Source: a virus. Taken from it: DNA of 21,567 nt. The notes below the pieces were generated by a model, which was not told where the DNA came from, did no database searches, and saw only the letters and a list, made by a program, of their open reading frames with translations. Positions within the stretch are counted from its first letter, which is position 1, and every line of letters starts with the position of its first letter. The DNA lies in IMG/VR virus record IMGVR_UViG_3300011113_000226, positions 1 to 21,567 of that record; one strand, written 5' to 3'. A program made the translations under genes and the position numbers. Below are positions 1-7,962 of the stretch, piece after piece.

Positions 1-329
1 CCCATAATTAGAGGTATTTGAGCATTATCACCGTCTAAGAAGAACCCAATGACAATATCACCCTGTTGTAATTGTGTTCCAGTTGCAACGTTTGCAGCAC
101 CTGTTCCTGCTGTTACAGGGAACATTACTTGTGCCCAGGGCAAGTCCTCATCTTTTAAGTCTTTATCATCTAGTGGATGATAACCAAGAATTCTAACCTT
201 ATATCTCTGACCCCAACCATTTCCACTTACTTGTTCAATCCAATGTTTAATTTCAGGAATCTGCCCGATCCACCAACGGAATCCATCTCTACCGATAAAG
301 TGACTTTGAAGTAATGATTGGTCTAACAT
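1..329 (-). CDS. 5: Baseplate hub protein gp5, N-terminal part (partial)
   Basis: The visible 109 codons run off the left edge of the window. The N-terminus (MLDQSLLQSHFIGRDGFRWW, then a region with GWGQRYKVRILGYHP and GDIVIGFFLDGD) resembles the OB-fold domain that opens T4 gp5, the hub protein carrying the central spike. In T4 this domain is followed by a lysozyme domain; whether this phage has one cannot be seen here. The ATG at 329 directly follows the stop codon of the gp27-like gene (TAA then ATG), with no clear ribosome-binding site, so translation is probably coupled. Position as last visible gene of the hub cluster and next to the gp27-like gene fits gp5, because gp5 and gp27 form one complex. 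The gene call rests on context plus the OB-like N-terminus. Confidence 0.72.
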   Translation of the reverse strand, partial: MLDQSLLQSHFIGRDGFRWWIGQIPEIKHWIEQVSGNGWGQRYKVRILGYHPLDDKDLKDEDLPWAQVMFPVTAGTGAANVATGTQLQQGDIVIGFFLDGDNAQIPLIM

Positions 330-1658
330 TTATTTTTTGATTCCGAATGTATCTCTTACAAGTTTTAAGGATGTATATGAATTTCTAGCGTCAAAGTGAT
401 GACATAACTCTTTAATCATATATAGACCACTCTGATCCTCGTCATATTCTCTTGCTGGATTGCGGGTAATCTTGGGGAATAAGCACTCAATAATATCACC
501 TGCTCTCAAATTAGTGTTAGATGGTACAATCACATTAAATGTTTGTCTAAACAGTTCATTATATCTTAAAAGTGTTTGTGATTGATACTCTGTAGGGTCA
601 GCATTTCTTTCTCTTGAAACACCACGGGTCATAGTTCCAATATCAAGAATTGCAGTCATAATTCTTGTAGGAACATCACCAAGAGTTTCGGATGAATTCT
701 TATTTAATTTTGGTAATTTAATCTCTTCTCTTCCAAGATTTGTGACTTTACCTTTATAATCACTTTGTCTAAATCTAATTTTTCCTGGGTCTGTAATGCC
801 ACCCGTAAGAGGATTGAAGAATATTCTATAGTTTGAATAAGTTCCAAGTCTTAATTTCTCAATCAAGTTTTGATTTCTTTCAATATTGTAATTCAAAATC
901 TTAAAGTCATTATTGTTTTTCTTGTCATTAGTATCATATGATTCCGTTGCTTCACTGTAAATAAAAGTTGCCTTGACTGGTTGCTTATTCAACAAATCAA
1001 TTGACCTAAATTGAAATCCATCAACCGTTTGATAGAAAAAGAACCCAGCAGTTCCACTACCACCTTCTACAACAGGCGCTGCTTTTGATGCTAACCAAGT
1101 TAGCACTGTAAATGGTTTTCTTAAATTACCAATGAAAGCATACTTGTTAGCAGATGGATCAATTGTTCCAATCTTATTTGCCCGCAATACATTTTGAAGA
1201 ATTAATGATGCTGATTGGTCAATTGATGTGGTATATTTCTTTGAAACTCTACTTGTTTCATTTGTAATTGCTTCTCGTGATACTAGATGTAATGTGAAAC
1301 TTTCCCTGTTGTTTTCTGCAATTACATCTGAAATACTAGAAACATAAAGATAACTCTTTGGGTCAGTTGAAAAATCAAGACCTGGATTTCCATCTCTGTT
1401 TCCAGCAATCTTAATCGCAACTCTTTCACCACCTCTCAAAGGTAATCCATTGTAGATTGATTGTCTTTGGTCATCTTTGCTATCTGGGGCAGTAATCGTG
1501 TTACCTGTATTGACAACTCTTATTTTTGCAGTAATCGTTGGTGAGAACACATCCTCATAATAATCAATCTGAATTGAACCAGATGTAATATCAACCTGTC
1601 TAGATCCATCATTGGATTCAATAACTATCTCTTCAAATATTGACTGCTTAATTGACAT
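330..1658 (-). CDS. Baseplate hub protein, gp27-like
   Basis: A 442-residue protein at the place where T4-like phages keep the hub protein that binds gp5. The opening region (residues 1-60) alternates beta-strands and polar turns, with ITSGSIQIDYYEDVFSPTIT, as in the barrel-forming hub proteins of contractile tails (T4 gp27, P2 gpD). A late segment near residue 390 (NLRAGDIIECLFP) followed by SGLYMIKELCHHFD is also typical of this fold, where a final barrel strand closes the ring. T4 gp27 has 391 residues. The ATG at 1658 overlaps the last base of the upstream stop (TAATG), so the gene is translationally coupled to the hydrolase gene. No enzymatic motif is seen. The call is inferred from fold-like features and gene order; cyanophage annotations often leave it as structural protein. 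Confidence 0.6.
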   Translation of the reverse strand: MSIKQSIFEEIVIESNDGSRQVDITSGSIQIDYYEDVFSPTITAKIRVVNTGNTITAPDSKDDQRQSIYNGLPLRGGERVAIKIAGNRDGNPGLDFSTDPKSYLYVSSISDVIAENNRESFTLHLVSREAITNETSRVSKKYTTSIDQSASLILQNVLRANKIGTIDPSANKYAFIGNLRKPFTVLTWLASKAAPVVEGGSGTAGFFFYQTVDGFQFRSIDLLNKQPVKATFIYSEATESYDTNDKKNNNDFKILNYNIERNQNLIEKLRLGTYSNYRIFFNPLTGGITDPGKIRFRQSDYKGKVTNLGREEIKLPKLNKNSSETLGDVPTRIMTAILDIGTMTRGVSRERNADPTEYQSQTLLRYNELFRQTFNVIVPSNTNLRAGDIIECLFPKITRNPAREYDEDQSGLYMIKELCHHFDARNSYTSLKLVRDTFGIKK

Positions 1659-3625
1659 TATAGGTAATTTAAATCTAGAAGAAGTTTGTTCTTGATAAAG
1701 TTATTTAACAACACGGAGTCGGGCATTTGAATTTGTAAGTCACCACCGCCACCAGAAGATATAACTTGCTGAACACCACCCATTGATCGGTCATCAATAA
1801 TAAGAATTTTTCGTCCTTGCCTCTCTTGTGTGATACCATTTAAGAGACCTGCTAGATATGCATTGGTCTCTATTTCAACTTGGTCCTCAGTATCTGTAGT
1901 GATTGATGGAGCACCAGGCACTAATGAAGCAGTTGTTGTTACAGGTGAAAATTTCCCTTTGTTTTTATTTCTAGTTAGTAATAGTAGTCTAACATACTGA
2001 TCTAAATTTGCAACATAATTTGGGTCATCGTTTATTGCTCCACCACCACGCATACCTTTTTTGGTATCATACTCAAGGTGAATATGAGGACCAGAGGCTC
2101 TTCCAGATTGACCAACTCTTGCAAAAGATGTTCCAGCAGGTATTTTGCCAGATTTAATTAAAACTGAACTCAAGTGTGCCAGTCTTAATTGAATTCCCTT
2201 ACTTGGAATCCAAACATCAATTAAAAGACCATAATTTCCATAGGTTCCTGATGCTACAACTTCACAATCAACTCTCAATGCAATATAAGTTCCAGATGGT
2301 GCTGCAATATCAATTCCTCCATGATTTCTACCATCTCCAACAAGACTTGTAACTTGAATATAATCAACATCTTTGCCAAGAGACTTTGTAAAGATATCCC
2401 CAGATTGTAAGCGTCTTTGACCGCTGGGTGTTTGCGTTGGTTTTTGTCTTGCTACTGGTGGTTGCGGTACTGGTAAGTTGAAAGGAGCTGCTCCTCCTGG
2501 TCTTATATAAGTATAAGGATAACCAGCAGCTTGAGAAGTAAGAAATTGATTATCTCCTCTACCACCACGCCAAGATGTTCCAGGATAACGAACACCTATA
2601 TTTGGTGGAGAACCTCTAAATTCAGTTGCACCACCAACAAAAGTTGCTGCCTTTGATTGTAATGTAGGATCTTGAATATTTTGAATAATTCCCAACAAAG
2701 CACTTTTACTTTGTCCAGACCATTTAGCTGCATCATCTAAAGTTTGAATTTTTCTAAATGCTTGTGGTCCACCAGGTCTTTTCCATACTCCTTCAAATGC
2801 AACATTTTTACCACCAGTTCCTGCTGCAAGAATATCTGTGTATGTTGCATCTTTTTTAGATGCTTTTCTATTCACAACAACTTGCATCATATCAACGGTT
2901 GATTGTGCTCCAGATCCTTCAGTAGAAAGTGCGGCAGCAATTCTATACATCTCCGCTGATTTTGGATCAGGAAGATTCCCACCTGGGGGTGTTGGAGTAG
3001 GCGTTGGTTCATCAGGTTGAATAGTTCCTGGAGGTGGAACATCTTTAAAAGGTTGAAGCATAACATCAAATGCTTCTTTCAATCCAACACCCAAACTATC
3101 AATCTCATTCTTCAAATCATTTAAAGAACCTCTTACAAGATAGGAACTATCAGTAAAATCAAAATTTGAAATATTTTGAAGTGCTGCACGGAAAACATTT
3201 GCAATTCCATTCATAGCATTAATGGACTCATCACCATAACTGCTAAGAATGCCACCAGCAGTAATTAATCTTGAAGTGAATTGATTTCCAAGGGCAATCC
3301 AAGTTGGCATATTGCTTAAAATCCAACCGGCAGAAAGATAACCAATAAACCCAAGTAATCTATCACTAATACTTGTACTCTTATCTGCCAAGGCAAGTGA
3401 TCGTGCTCCTCCTTGACGAGTTACTAAAACTGGTGCTAAAAGTCTGTCTCTTAAAGCATCTCTTTTACTAATATCACGTCTTCTTCTTTTAAATAAACCT
3501 ATACTCGTTGATATATTTTTCTTTGTCTCTATATTTCTAGAGAGCAATCTAGCAAGACCTATAGTCCTTTTTGTTGTAGTTTTTGCTGCTGCTGTTAAAG
3601 AAGATAATGGTGAAGATATTGCCAT
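1658..3625 (-). CDS. Tail protein with SleB-like and M23 peptidase domains
   Basis: A 655-residue tail-cluster protein carrying two apparent cell-wall-degrading domains. Residues 1-115 are basic and then hydrophobic (around 92-112). A proline/threonine-rich linker lies at about 197-216. Residues 222-365 look like a SleB-type cell-wall hydrolase (Hydrolase_2), with E236 in AALSTEGSG at the expected catalytic glutamate position, then VVVNRK and GGATEFRG. Residues 430-530 form an M23/LytM peptidase with its zinc ligands: H435-x3-D439 (HGGID), H484 (LAHLS) and H514-x-H516 (GPHIHLEY). The protein probably opens the peptidoglycan during DNA injection, a task done in T4 by the gp5 lysozyme. It sits directly upstream of the gp27-like gene. 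The C-terminus (about 560-655) is low-complexity and unassigned. The ATG at 3625 follows the upstream stop by one base. Confidence 0.78.
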   Translation of the reverse strand: MAISSPLSSLTAAAKTTTKRTIGLARLLSRNIETKKNISTSIGLFKRRRRDISKRDALRDRLLAPVLVTRQGGARSLALADKSTSISDRLLGFIGYLSAGWILSNMPTWIALGNQFTSRLITAGGILSSYGDESINAMNGIANVFRAALQNISNFDFTDSSYLVRGSLNDLKNEIDSLGVGLKEAFDVMLQPFKDVPPPGTIQPDEPTPTPTPPGGNLPDPKSAEMYRIAAALSTEGSGAQSTVDMMQVVVNRKASKKDATYTDILAAGTGGKNVAFEGVWKRPGGPQAFRKIQTLDDAAKWSGQSKSALLGIIQNIQDPTLQSKAATFVGGATEFRGSPPNIGVRYPGTSWRGGRGDNQFLTSQAAGYPYTYIRPGGAAPFNLPVPQPPVARQKPTQTPSGQRRLQSGDIFTKSLGKDVDYIQVTSLVGDGRNHGGIDIAAPSGTYIALRVDCEVVASGTYGNYGLLIDVWIPSKGIQLRLAHLSSVLIKSGKIPAGTSFARVGQSGRASGPHIHLEYDTKKGMRGGGAINDDPNYVANLDQYVRLLLLTRNKNKGKFSPVTTTASLVPGAPSITTDTEDQVEIETNAYLAGLLNGITQERQGRKILIIDDRSMGGVQQVISSGGGGDLQIQMPDSVLLNNFIKNKLLLDLNYL

Positions 3626-3626
3626 T

Positions 3627-4856
3627 TTACATCACCACATTATAACTTACTTGAGCATATAATGTATAAAAATTATCAGGATTTGATGAAGGAATCAATG
3701 GAACATCTGTAAGAGTTTGTGTTTCTCCCGAAACAACAGATGATTGAGACTGTTGCCCAGTTGATGTATAAATGATATCTGGTTTTGCCTCTGGTAAAGC
3801 ACTAATGTTTGGTTTTTGAGTTGCCGCTGGCGGTGCTTGAAATGGAACTGTTTGCAACTGAATTGGTTTTGATGCTGGTGCTTGAGAGGGTTTTCCTTCT
3901 TCCACATTACCTTTTACTTCCTTTGCTGGAGCATCTAGATTGATACCAAAGAAATTTGAAACATTTTGTCCCATAGCGCCAATATCAAATTTTGGCAATG
4001 AAGGCATTTTCACTCCTTGAGGTAAAAACTTGGACATATCAATATTTTTACCACCAAATACTTCATATCCAAAACTTGCAAGTGCTGCTGGAAGTTGAAC
4101 TGGCGATGGAATAATTGATGCTCCGCTAAGAATTGCTCCAGGAACATCACCCTCTTTAACATTTTCTGCTAATCCAATTGCGCCACCGACTGATGTAAGT
4201 CCTCTACCCAATACCCCCAGAAGATTTATTCCACCACCGCCTGTTGGAACTCCACCACCCGTTGGTTTTACACCAGGCACAAATTTCTTAAATACATCTG
4301 CAATGGCTTTAAATGGTGAAGCAGCAAGAGATAGTATTGCTTTTGAAATTCTACTTGTAACGCCAGTAATTGAACGTATAACAGCACCAAATCCACCTTT
4401 TAATGCAGATAATCCAGATCCAATTGCATTGAAAGAATTGCGAATTAATCCACCAATACCAGTTAATGCTTTAAGACTTGCACCAGCAGCATTTTTAAAA
4501 CCATTGATTACTGTAGTGCCAATGAATCCTGTGAATAAGAAACGAAGAGCATTTGTGATTCCATTAAATGTTGAAGTCAGTTTCTGCTCTAATCTAGCAA
4601 CTGGTTGTGCAACTGCTGCTGTAACTTTTTTCTGTAATTCTTGTTCTTGCCCTACTCTAACTTCTCTCTCTGCGAGTAATCTTTCTTGCTCTCGCTCTTG
4701 TAAAAGTCTTTGTTGATCTAGAAAACTATCCGCTTGAATGAGTGATGCAACATTTTGAAGACCAATGTTCGTCGCTGCAATTTCTGTGCGAACGGTATCC
4801 AATTGTCCTGAAAGACCAACTAATGCAGTAGTAGTTGCGACGTTTCCGTTAGCCAT
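3627..4856 (-). CDS. Tail structural protein, coiled coil plus hydrophobic glycine-rich core (tape-measure-like candidate)
   Basis: A 409-residue protein between gp51 and the hydrolase gene. Residues 40-80 are an E/R/Q/L-rich stretch predicted to be a coiled coil (QQRLLQEREQERLLAERE). Residues 95-180 are alternately hydrophobic and glycine-rich (LRFLFTGFIGTTVINGF and similar repeats), able to span or disturb membranes. Residues 195-235 are Gly/Pro-rich, and the C-terminal third is Pro/Gln-rich. In T4 the genes after 51 are 27, 28 and 29, gene 29 being the tape measure; this composition and position could suit a tape-measure or hub-plug role, but length and sequence do not prove it. The start overlaps the end of gp51 by 8 bases. 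I do not recognise a named family. Confidence 0.6.
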   Translation of the reverse strand: MANGNVATTTALVGLSGQLDTVRTEIAATNIGLQNVASLIQADSFLDQQRLLQEREQERLLAEREVRVGQEQELQKKVTAAVAQPVARLEQKLTSTFNGITNALRFLFTGFIGTTVINGFKNAAGASLKALTGIGGLIRNSFNAIGSGLSALKGGFGAVIRSITGVTSRISKAILSLAASPFKAIADVFKKFVPGVKPTGGGVPTGGGGINLLGVLGRGLTSVGGAIGLAENVKEGDVPGAILSGASIIPSPVQLPAALASFGYEVFGGKNIDMSKFLPQGVKMPSLPKFDIGAMGQNVSNFFGINLDAPAKEVKGNVEEGKPSQAPASKPIQLQTVPFQAPPAATQKPNISALPEAKPDIIYTSTGQQSQSSVVSGETQTLTDVPLIPSSNPDNFYTLYAQVSYNVVM

Positions 4857-5022
4857 TTGATTGGTTCTTCAGGTTTTCTTCTTCAATGTACTGTTGAAGG
4901 AGACCGACATAGATTTCTCTCTCCCAGGGGATCATATTTTCTAACTCGGTCAAAGAGTATTTATGATGCTGAATGAGGGCAAAATTTGTCTTATAGTATG
5001 ACGCAAGATCTACGTGCGCCAT
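4849..5022 (-). CDS. 51: Baseplate hub assembly protein gp51
   Basis: A 57-residue gene fitted between gp26 and the 409-residue tail protein, overlapping the latter by 8 bases and following the gp26 stop after two bases. It begins MAHVDLASYYKTNFALIQHH and continues with a compact acidic helix-rich part (YSLTELENMIPWERE, then YIEEENLKN). Small proteins of this type follow gp26 in cyanomyoviruses and are annotated gp51. T4 gp51 is needed catalytically for hub assembly and is not known as a structural part of the virion. The tryptophan-glutamate motif PWERE is the most distinctive feature. The tight packing on both sides and the gene order 26-51 support the call; sequence likeness to T4 gp51 itself is low, so the identity rests mainly on the cyanophage pattern. 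Confidence 0.75.
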   Translation of the reverse strand: MAHVDLASYYKTNFALIQHHKYSLTELENMIPWEREIYVGLLQQYIEEENLKNQSNG

Positions 5023-5024
5023 CC

Positions 5025-5744
5025 CTAGCCGAAAAAAGATGTAAGACCCTCCAAGACGATTTCACTTTCTACACCAGTGTTGGGGTTCTTGACCTTAACT
5101 GTATGAGAAAGTTTAGGCATTGTTTCAAAGAACTTTTCAACTTCTTTAAATTGTTGCGATGTAAGTTGTTCAATAAACTCATTCAGTTCTTTCTTTGTTA
5201 CATCGGATGCTGCCCAGGACTCTTCTTCATTATAAATTTGCTCTACACAAGATGTAATCATATTAAAGGTATCATCTACGGTTGTATCACCTTCTCCTGC
5301 AAAGTTAGTCTTCACAAACTCTTGCATTGAAGGATATTTCATTCTCAAAGTCAAACTATCATCAAGTTTAATATCTCTTGAATGTTCTGCTTTTACAACA
5401 ACATTAATCTCATCTAGATTAATTGATGCTGGGACTTGTGTGACACCATCATCAGGGCAAGTCAAAAGAACATCAACTTCTTCACCCACAGACTTGCCGC
5501 GAATGTTAAGAAATAGATATTCAATATCAAAAATAGATAACTGCTCTACTTTAATACCTCTTGTGAGAATGCAGTTTCCAATGACAGTTTTAAGTGCTTC
5601 TGCAATTTGTGATGGATCTTCACTCTCCATCGCAATAATCAAAATCTTTTCTTCTTTAACTAGAAAAGGACGATACTTAACAGTTTTCTTTAATGAAGGG
5701 ATTTCCAACTCATAGGTTGGTGTTGCAATTTTTGGAAGAACCAT
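5025..5744 (-). CDS. 26: Baseplate hub protein/assembly chaperone gp26
   Basis: A 239-residue protein starting MVLPKIATPTYELEIPS and continuing KYRPFLVKEEKILIIAMES, the usual opening of the T4 baseplate gp26 family (PF12322 type). T4 gp26 takes part in assembling the central hub of the baseplate. The remaining sequence is mixed alpha/beta and acidic, including a segment with LLTCPDDG near residue 125 and a helix-rich C-terminal half ending in EIVLEGLTSFFG. I choose the ATG at 5744 rather than the in-frame TTG at 5756: the family usually starts at this methionine, and a late-promoter box (5769-5776) lies close upstream, which leaves little room for the longer form. No convincing ribosome-binding site is visible. 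gp51 follows directly, so 26-51-tail genes form one operon. Confidence 0.85.
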   Translation of the reverse strand: MVLPKIATPTYELEIPSLKKTVKYRPFLVKEEKILIIAMESEDPSQIAEALKTVIGNCILTRGIKVEQLSIFDIEYLFLNIRGKSVGEEVDVLLTCPDDGVTQVPASINLDEINVVVKAEHSRDIKLDDSLTLRMKYPSMQEFVKTNFAGEGDTTVDDTFNMITSCVEQIYNEEESWAASDVTKKELNEFIEQLTSQQFKEVEKFFETMPKLSHTVKVKNPNTGVESEIVLEGLTSFFG

Positions 5745-5768
5745 TTTTTTATTCAAATCATTTAAATG

Positions 5769-5776
5769 TATTTATT
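5769..5776 (-). promoter_or_regulatory. Late promoter box for the gp26 operon
   Basis: The minus strand reads AATAAATA, one base from the T4 late -10 box TATAAATA, 24 bases before the gp26 ATG at 5744. It lies in the 82-base AT-rich gap between the gp54-like gene and gp26, which otherwise contains no gene. In T4-like phages late boxes are recognised through gp55 with the coactivator gp33, and gp33 is encoded at 13196-13456 here. Confidence 0.5.
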
Positions 5777-5826
5777 GTTCAAGTTTAATTCTTAATGTAG
5801 TATCAATATTTCTTTAATAAAAATAT

Positions 5827-6645
5827 TTAGTTGATAATTGGTTGCCCAGAAGCACTGAAAAATCTTCTATTGACTTCGGCACTAGTTCTTGTATCAATGC
5901 TTGGATCATAAAAAACAACACCACTCTGCCCACGAACTGGAATTAAAGTTCTTGGGGTACTAGCAGGAGTAGAATTAGTATTTTCTTGCTTATTATTATC
6001 GTTACCGATAAACTGATTGATACTTAATGCTCTACCTGCAATGTAACGGTCATATTTGAAGCTCACCGAAACTTTTAAAGTATCGGATTGAACATAAGAC
6101 AGTTGAGGAGCACTCATTGCAATTGGCCATAGACCAACAAAAGTATATTCTATTTCTGCTCCATAGTTTCTATCAAATTTAATAATCTTTGTGTAATTGC
6201 ATTTATAATTTTCAGGATACTGCATTCTTATAAAGTAGTTTGCATTTCTTTGATTAACTGGACCAGCTTCTGCTTCAATTGGATTGTGAGAACCACTTGC
6301 AATGAATTCCATCCACGATTCCAAAAACTTAATCATCAAATAGTTGCTATCAACATAAAAATCAAGAGTAATCTCATCATACTGTCTAGCAATAGCAAAT
6401 TTCTCTTGAACTCCCATAAAGTTACCATCAACTACTTTTGGACTAAAAGATGTTGTAGGTAATGAGGCATTGTAGCAAAGTAATCCAGCGGACTCATTCA
6501 CAAAAAATGGTGTAACTCCTCTTCTTGCCAAATAGTTTCTCAATTGACTTGGAAGACCACCAAATATTACTTGATAATGAGAAGTTTGTGCTAGGTTAGT
6601 AAATAGCGGTTTAATATCCGATATTCTACGGGGCTTCGCTGGCAC
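5827..6645 (-). CDS. Baseplate tail-tube initiator-like protein (gp54/gp19-type fold)
   Basis: A 272-residue protein with the hallmarks of the tail-tube fold shared by T4 gp19, gp48 and gp54. It has an N-terminal segment TSHYQVIFGGLP, a central FDRNYGAEIEYTFVGLWPIAMSAPQLSYVQSD region (residues about 158-188), and LKVSVSFKYDRYIAGR just after it. The last 60 residues are Ser/Asn/Pro-rich. Its position beside gp26 and across a divergent promoter from gp4-gp48-gp53 suits the tube initiator gp54, but a second tube-like protein cannot be excluded. Translation starts at GTG 6645, preceded by an AGGA ribosome-binding site nine bases upstream; no ATG is available near. A late-type box CTAAATAC lies 32 bases upstream. 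Confidence 0.65.
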   Translation of the reverse strand: MPAKPRRISDIKPLFTNLAQTSHYQVIFGGLPSQLRNYLARRGVTPFFVNESAGLLCYNASLPTTSFSPKVVDGNFMGVQEKFAIARQYDEITLDFYVDSNYLMIKFLESWMEFIASGSHNPIEAEAGPVNQRNANYFIRMQYPENYKCNYTKIIKFDRNYGAEIEYTFVGLWPIAMSAPQLSYVQSDTLKVSVSFKYDRYIAGRALSINQFIGNDNNKQENTNSTPASTPRTLIPVRGQSGVVFYDPSIDTRTSAEVNRRFFSASGQPIIN

Positions 6646-6677
6646 TCTAAATATCCTATATGAGTTTTATAGTATAA

Positions 6678-6685
6678 GTATTTAG
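6678..6685 (-). promoter_or_regulatory. Late-type promoter box for the gp54-like gene
   Basis: The minus strand reads CTAAATAC, matching six of eight bases of TATAAATA, 32 bases before the GTG at 6645. It lies back to back with the exact plus-strand TATAAATA box at 6687-6694, and the 16 bases 6679-6694 are nearly palindromic. The same CTAAATA form recurs upstream of gp48, the FmdB-like gene and the DUF6433-like gene, so it may be a local variant of the late box; this is inference. Confidence 0.4.
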
Positions 6686-6686
6686 A

Positions 6687-6694
6687 TATAAATA
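6687..6694 (+). promoter_or_regulatory. Late promoter TATAAATA, plus-strand structural cluster
   Basis: An exact T4 late -10 box, TATAAATA, 28 bases upstream of the ATG at 6723. It would drive the endonuclease-like gene and probably gp4, the 122-residue gene, gp48 and gp53, which follow almost without gaps. Confidence 0.65.
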
Positions 6695-6722
6695 ATTGGG
6701 AAAGAAAGTTTATAGTTCCCTT

Positions 6723-7154
6723 ATGCAATATAAATTTGATACTAAAAAGATAAGTGAAACTTTGAACATTACAGACATTGGCATTATTTATTTTTCTTTA
6801 GATGAAGATGAGAAATGGAATTGCTATAACGATGATGTAATTAATAAAATAAAAAATACAACTGCTTTATATTGGAATAATTTAAGTAGTGAAGAAAGAT
6901 ATGAAAGATTACAAAATCATGGAATGACTGGTAAAAAACATACTCCTAAGACTATTGAAAAAATGCGAAAATCTGCCACAGGATCTAAAAGACCATCTTT
7001 ATATAAAAGTGGAAAATTAATTAAAAATGGTAAAATAGTTGAATTTTCCTGTTTATCTCATTTTTGTAAAGAAAATAATTTAAGTTCTGGACACATATGT
7101 GAATTATTGCAAGGAAAAAGAAAATCTGTAAAGGGATGGAAAAATGTCATATAA
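6723..7154 (+). CDS. Homing-endonuclease-like protein with NUMOD3 and NUMOD1-type DNA-binding modules
   Basis: A 143-residue lysine-rich protein. Residues about 70-95 (HGMTGKKHTPKTIEKMRK, then SATGSKRP) match the NUMOD3 pattern seen in GIY-YIG and HNH homing endonucleases. Residues about 108-141 (FSCLSHFCKENNLSSGHICE to GWKN) match the NUMOD1/IENR1 helix-turn-helix module. The first 65 residues show no GIY-YIG, HNH or LAGLIDADG motif, so it may be a nuclease-less remnant or carry an unrecognised nuclease fold. The start is ATG 6723, since the longer frame would begin at TTG 6696, too close to the promoter box. Its last 11 bases overlap the start of gp4 and supply the purine-rich gp4 ribosome-binding region. 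Base composition is visibly more AT-rich than gp4. Confidence 0.7.
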   Translation: MQYKFDTKKISETLNITDIGIIYFSLDEDEKWNCYNDDVINKIKNTTALYWNNLSSEERYERLQNHGMTGKKHTPKTIEKMRKSATGSKRPSLYKSGKLIKNGKIVEFSCLSHFCKENNLSSGHICELLQGKRKSVKGWKNVI

Positions 7155-7581
7155 AGGTAAGTATAAACCATCATATCCAAAGAAGTACAAGGGAGATCCA
7201 ACAAACGTTATCTACCGTTCTTTATGGGAAAGAAAATTCTGTGTTTATTGTGATACCAATGAACGAATATTAGAGTGGGGTAGTGAAGAAGTATTTGTGT
7301 GGTACAAGTCTCCAATTGATGGGAAACCTCACCGATACTTTCCAGATTTTTATATCAAAGTTCAAGAAGCAAACGGAACCACTAAAAAATATCTCATTGA
7401 AATCAAACCACAAAGGCAGACGGTTCCACCAACAAAACCTCAAAGACAGACAAAAAAATACATCAGTGAAGCCTATGAGTATGCTAAAAATCAGTCAAAG
7501 TGGGAAGCAGCACGAGAATGGTGTGCTGATCGTGGGTATGAGTTCAAGGTCATCACAGAAAACGAATTAGGTATCGGTTAA
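7144..7581 (+). CDS. 4: Head completion protein gp4 (PD-(D/E)XK-like fold)
   Basis: A 145-residue protein closely matching the gp4 head-completion family of T4-like phages (gp50/gp4 in T4), which acts after DNA packaging so that tails can join heads. The opening MSYKGKYKPSYPKKYKGDP is characteristic. A nuclease-like core is visible: E29 in RSLWERKF, D68 in YFPDFYI, and E86-x-K88 in LIEIKP, the layout of the PD-(D/E)XK superfamily, as in TnsA-like and Holliday-junction nucleases. The start at ATG 7144 is preceded by an AAGGGATGG stretch that lies inside the end of the endonuclease-like gene. The stop overlaps the next ATG (TAATG), so the genes are coupled. Confidence 0.88.
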   Translation: MSYKGKYKPSYPKKYKGDPTNVIYRSLWERKFCVYCDTNERILEWGSEEVFVWYKSPIDGKPHRYFPDFYIKVQEANGTTKKYLIEIKPQRQTVPPTKPQRQTKKYISEAYEYAKNQSKWEAAREWCADRGYEFKVITENELGIG

Positions 7582-7949
7582 TGCCTAGAAAGACGCTTCA
7601 ACAACGAAATCGTATTGCTCCACTTGTTAAAAAGTTGATTGGAGTTGAAGATCCTGATGAACTAATGCTTGAACTGATGGGTGTTCTCACAGAAAGTAGA
7701 GAACCTCCAAGAGCTGGACGTTATTATATTTTTGTATATAATGCTAAAACACCAAGTTTAAGATACGACCAGAACCCTTTTGTTTATGTGAAGAACGTTT
7801 ATAAATGGGGATTTGATGGTATCAATTATCACTGGGGTGAAGAGAGACAATATACTTGGGATGAAGTTGCTGGTAGAATGTATGAGATTTATAAAGAAGA
7901 AGTTGGTGATTTAAGACGCATCCCTTTTGGCAATATTAGAACTAAATAA
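7581..7949 (+). CDS. Conserved unknown protein between gp4 and gp48
   Basis: A 122-residue protein with a one-base start/stop overlap with gp4 and a 13-base gap before gp48. It is basic at both ends (MPRKTLQQRNR; LRRIPFGNIRTK) and rich in aromatic residues in the middle (RYYIFVYNAKTP, FVYVKNVYKWGFDG, INYHWGEERQYTWDE). It has no signal peptide, membrane segment or catalytic motif. Its fixed place among head-completion and tail-assembly genes suggests a small structural or assembly role in virion maturation. I do not recognise a family with a known function. Confidence 0.75.
   Translation: MPRKTLQQRNRIAPLVKKLIGVEDPDELMLELMGVLTESREPPRAGRYYIFVYNAKTPSLRYDQNPFVYVKNVYKWGFDGINYHWGEERQYTWDEVAGRMYEIYKEEVGDLRRIPFGNIRTK
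7942..7949 (+). promoter_or_regulatory. Possible late-type box before gp48
   Basis: CTAAATAA overlaps the last codons of the 122-residue gene, 13 bases before the gp48 ATG. It resembles the CTAAATA boxes found before other genes here, but part of it is the stop codon and its context, so chance is quite possible. Confidence 0.25.
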
Positions 7950-7962
7950 TTAGAAAAAATAG

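Noticed and set aside
4303-4716. 137-codon plus-strand frame
   Set aside because: Complement of the Ala/Gly-rich tail protein; low-complexity shadow.
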